A program made the translations under genes and the position numbers. The notes beneath the pieces were generated by a model. That model worked only from the letters and a program-made list of their open reading frames with translations, did not search any database and was not told where the DNA came from. 64,000 nucleotides of DNA, taken from NCBI GenBank assembly GCA_934047225.1, contig OW203992.1, forward strand, positions 6,747,501-6,811,500, given 5' to 3'. Positions 62,937 through 64,000 of the stretch are shown piece by piece; the first letter of the stretch is position 1, and every line of letters begins with the position of its first letter. Origin of the DNA: Ypsolopha sequella. Its lineage: Eukaryota; Arthropoda; Insecta; Lepidoptera; Ypsolophidae.

Positions 62937-64000
62937 ATTTTACTTATTTTTAATTCAAATCAATTTGTCACTTTACAGCCTCTAAACATAGGGCGGTATT
63001 TCAAATGAAAGAGACATCGTGTTTCTCTGTATCTTTGTTGTTTTATTTGAATCCCATCCCATTTGAATTCCTAAATGGAGGAGCACGTGCGAGCCTCCCC
63101 TCGACAGCTTGCGCCGGCGCAGCGCAGCAGAGGGCCTGTGAGGACATGCGCACGCGACGAGACTGTCATTTCTTATTTTAGAACGTCAGATATAACGCAA
63201 CTTGAAAGGTTATAGAATAATTGAACGTGTTCGCGTATTGCACGACATCTTAAAACATCTTGGTAATATTCGTTTACAAATAAAGTGAAGTGTAAATTTT
63301 TATTAGAACGATTAACGGCAACACATGTTCTGGACCTATTCTGAGAAGGAATTAGGCACATATCGAACTACAATCTGTGACCTGAATAAGACTTCTGAGT
63401 CTGCTAAGATAAGCTCGCAGCAAGAATAATGAAGTCGCTTATTTAGCTATTTTATTTATCAGCCCTCGAAATGGTGCTTTTGATCAAAACAAACCGCTTA
63501 AACATCTTGATGTTTTCATGATCTTAGTGCATATCTTTCTCTTCGATGTTTGTCCATTAATAAAGAGATTTCTATATTAAGCATTGTTTAATAATAGCAT
63601 ATAAATGTTGATTTAAATCATAAAGCTGTTGCAAGGTTCATTGTAATCCATTTATTTCTTGTAATTTCTAAATTAAGTATTGTTTCATAATCATAATAGC
63701 ATATAAAAGTAGATTTAAATCATAAAGATGTTGCAAAAGCTTCATTGTAATCCGTTTATTAGTTGCAAAAAATCCATCTATCTCATGTTTAGCGAGACGA
63801 TGCAAAGGGTTATATACCACCAACTGGCACCTGCCGCGTCAAAGGAAATGTCGCCGTCTCGACTCTTTCAGCTTCTTTGTAGCAAATAAGAATATAAAAT
63901 TATAAAGTACAAAAGCAAACCACCTAAGATAAAATCGTACTATGAACATTTATAAAATAAAACATAACTATGTATTAACTTAGATTAATTAATTTACTTA
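62937..64000. other. Kinase 3' flank
   Basis: AT-rich. A GC-rich patch at 63080-63165 (GCGCCGGCGCAGCGCAGC) has no recognised function. At 63579-63745 two related blocks (GCATATAAA ... GATTTAAATCATAAAG) form a direct repeat of about 110 bp. No LRCH first exon was identified. Confidence 0.35.
63279..63284 (+). promoter_or_regulatory. Candidate kinase polyadenylation signal
   Basis: AATAAA about 343 bp past the kinase stop, followed by a GTGAAGTGTAAATTTTT stretch. Use is unproven. Confidence 0.3.

Noticed and set aside
63080..63165. Possible LRCH first exon in a GC-rich patch on the minus strand
   Set aside because: Translation gives no LRR-like residues and stops quickly.

Overview
The window looks like nuclear DNA of a moth or butterfly. 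It is AT-rich, has small exons with GT/AG borders separated by kilobase introns, and is filled with short non-autonomous DNA transposons (MITEs), tRNA-derived SINEs, and fragments of non-LTR retrotransposons of types common in Lepidoptera. The order is an inference from repeat types and gene structure; no alignment was run. There are no signs of a prokaryote, CRISPR array, operon or virus.

Three genes are well supported. (1) A large minus-strand gene runs from 49210 down to 11920. Its nine exons join in frame and encode an LRCH protein: leucine-rich repeats, a Ser/Pro-rich linker, a calponin-homology domain, a Tyr/Asn/acidic region and a C-terminal hydrophobic anchor. The first coding exon was not found and probably lies beyond 64000. 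(2) A two-exon plus-strand gene (47755-48843) sits inside an LRCH intron and encodes a 241-residue MADF-BESS DNA-binding protein; a CpG-rich segment lies just upstream. (3) An intronless plus-strand gene (61818-62936) encodes a 372-residue protein kinase A catalytic-subunit paralogue with all catalytic residues but no N-terminal myristoylation glycine.

Layout: 1-11900 is the LRCH 3' flank, with two adjacent foldback elements (5091-6946), an R2-like retrotransposon fragment inside a TTAA-flanked inverted-repeat element (8198-9450) and a three-copy tandem repeat. 11920-33685 holds eight LRCH exons; the introns carry many repeats, including a minisatellite of 40 units of 42 bp (27032-28711) ending 31 bp from an exon. 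33686-49065 is one large intron carrying MITEs, SINEs and the MADF-BESS gene. 49211-64000 has a TTAA-element nest at 59202-60401, the kinase gene, and stretches where nothing is recognised.

The genes do not form a functional unit. LRCH proteins act at the cell cortex, MADF-BESS proteins regulate transcription, and PKA-C is a signalling kinase. Their linkage is positional, though MADF-BESS transcription runs antisense to the LRCH intron and its 3' end points at an LRCH exon. The most unusual items are the minisatellite, a MITE copy with a strongly one-sided A-to-G difference pattern (39323-39453), the three-layer transposon nest, a tRNA-like sequence inside a hairpin element, and a repeat family that keeps the same small open frame in two distant copies.
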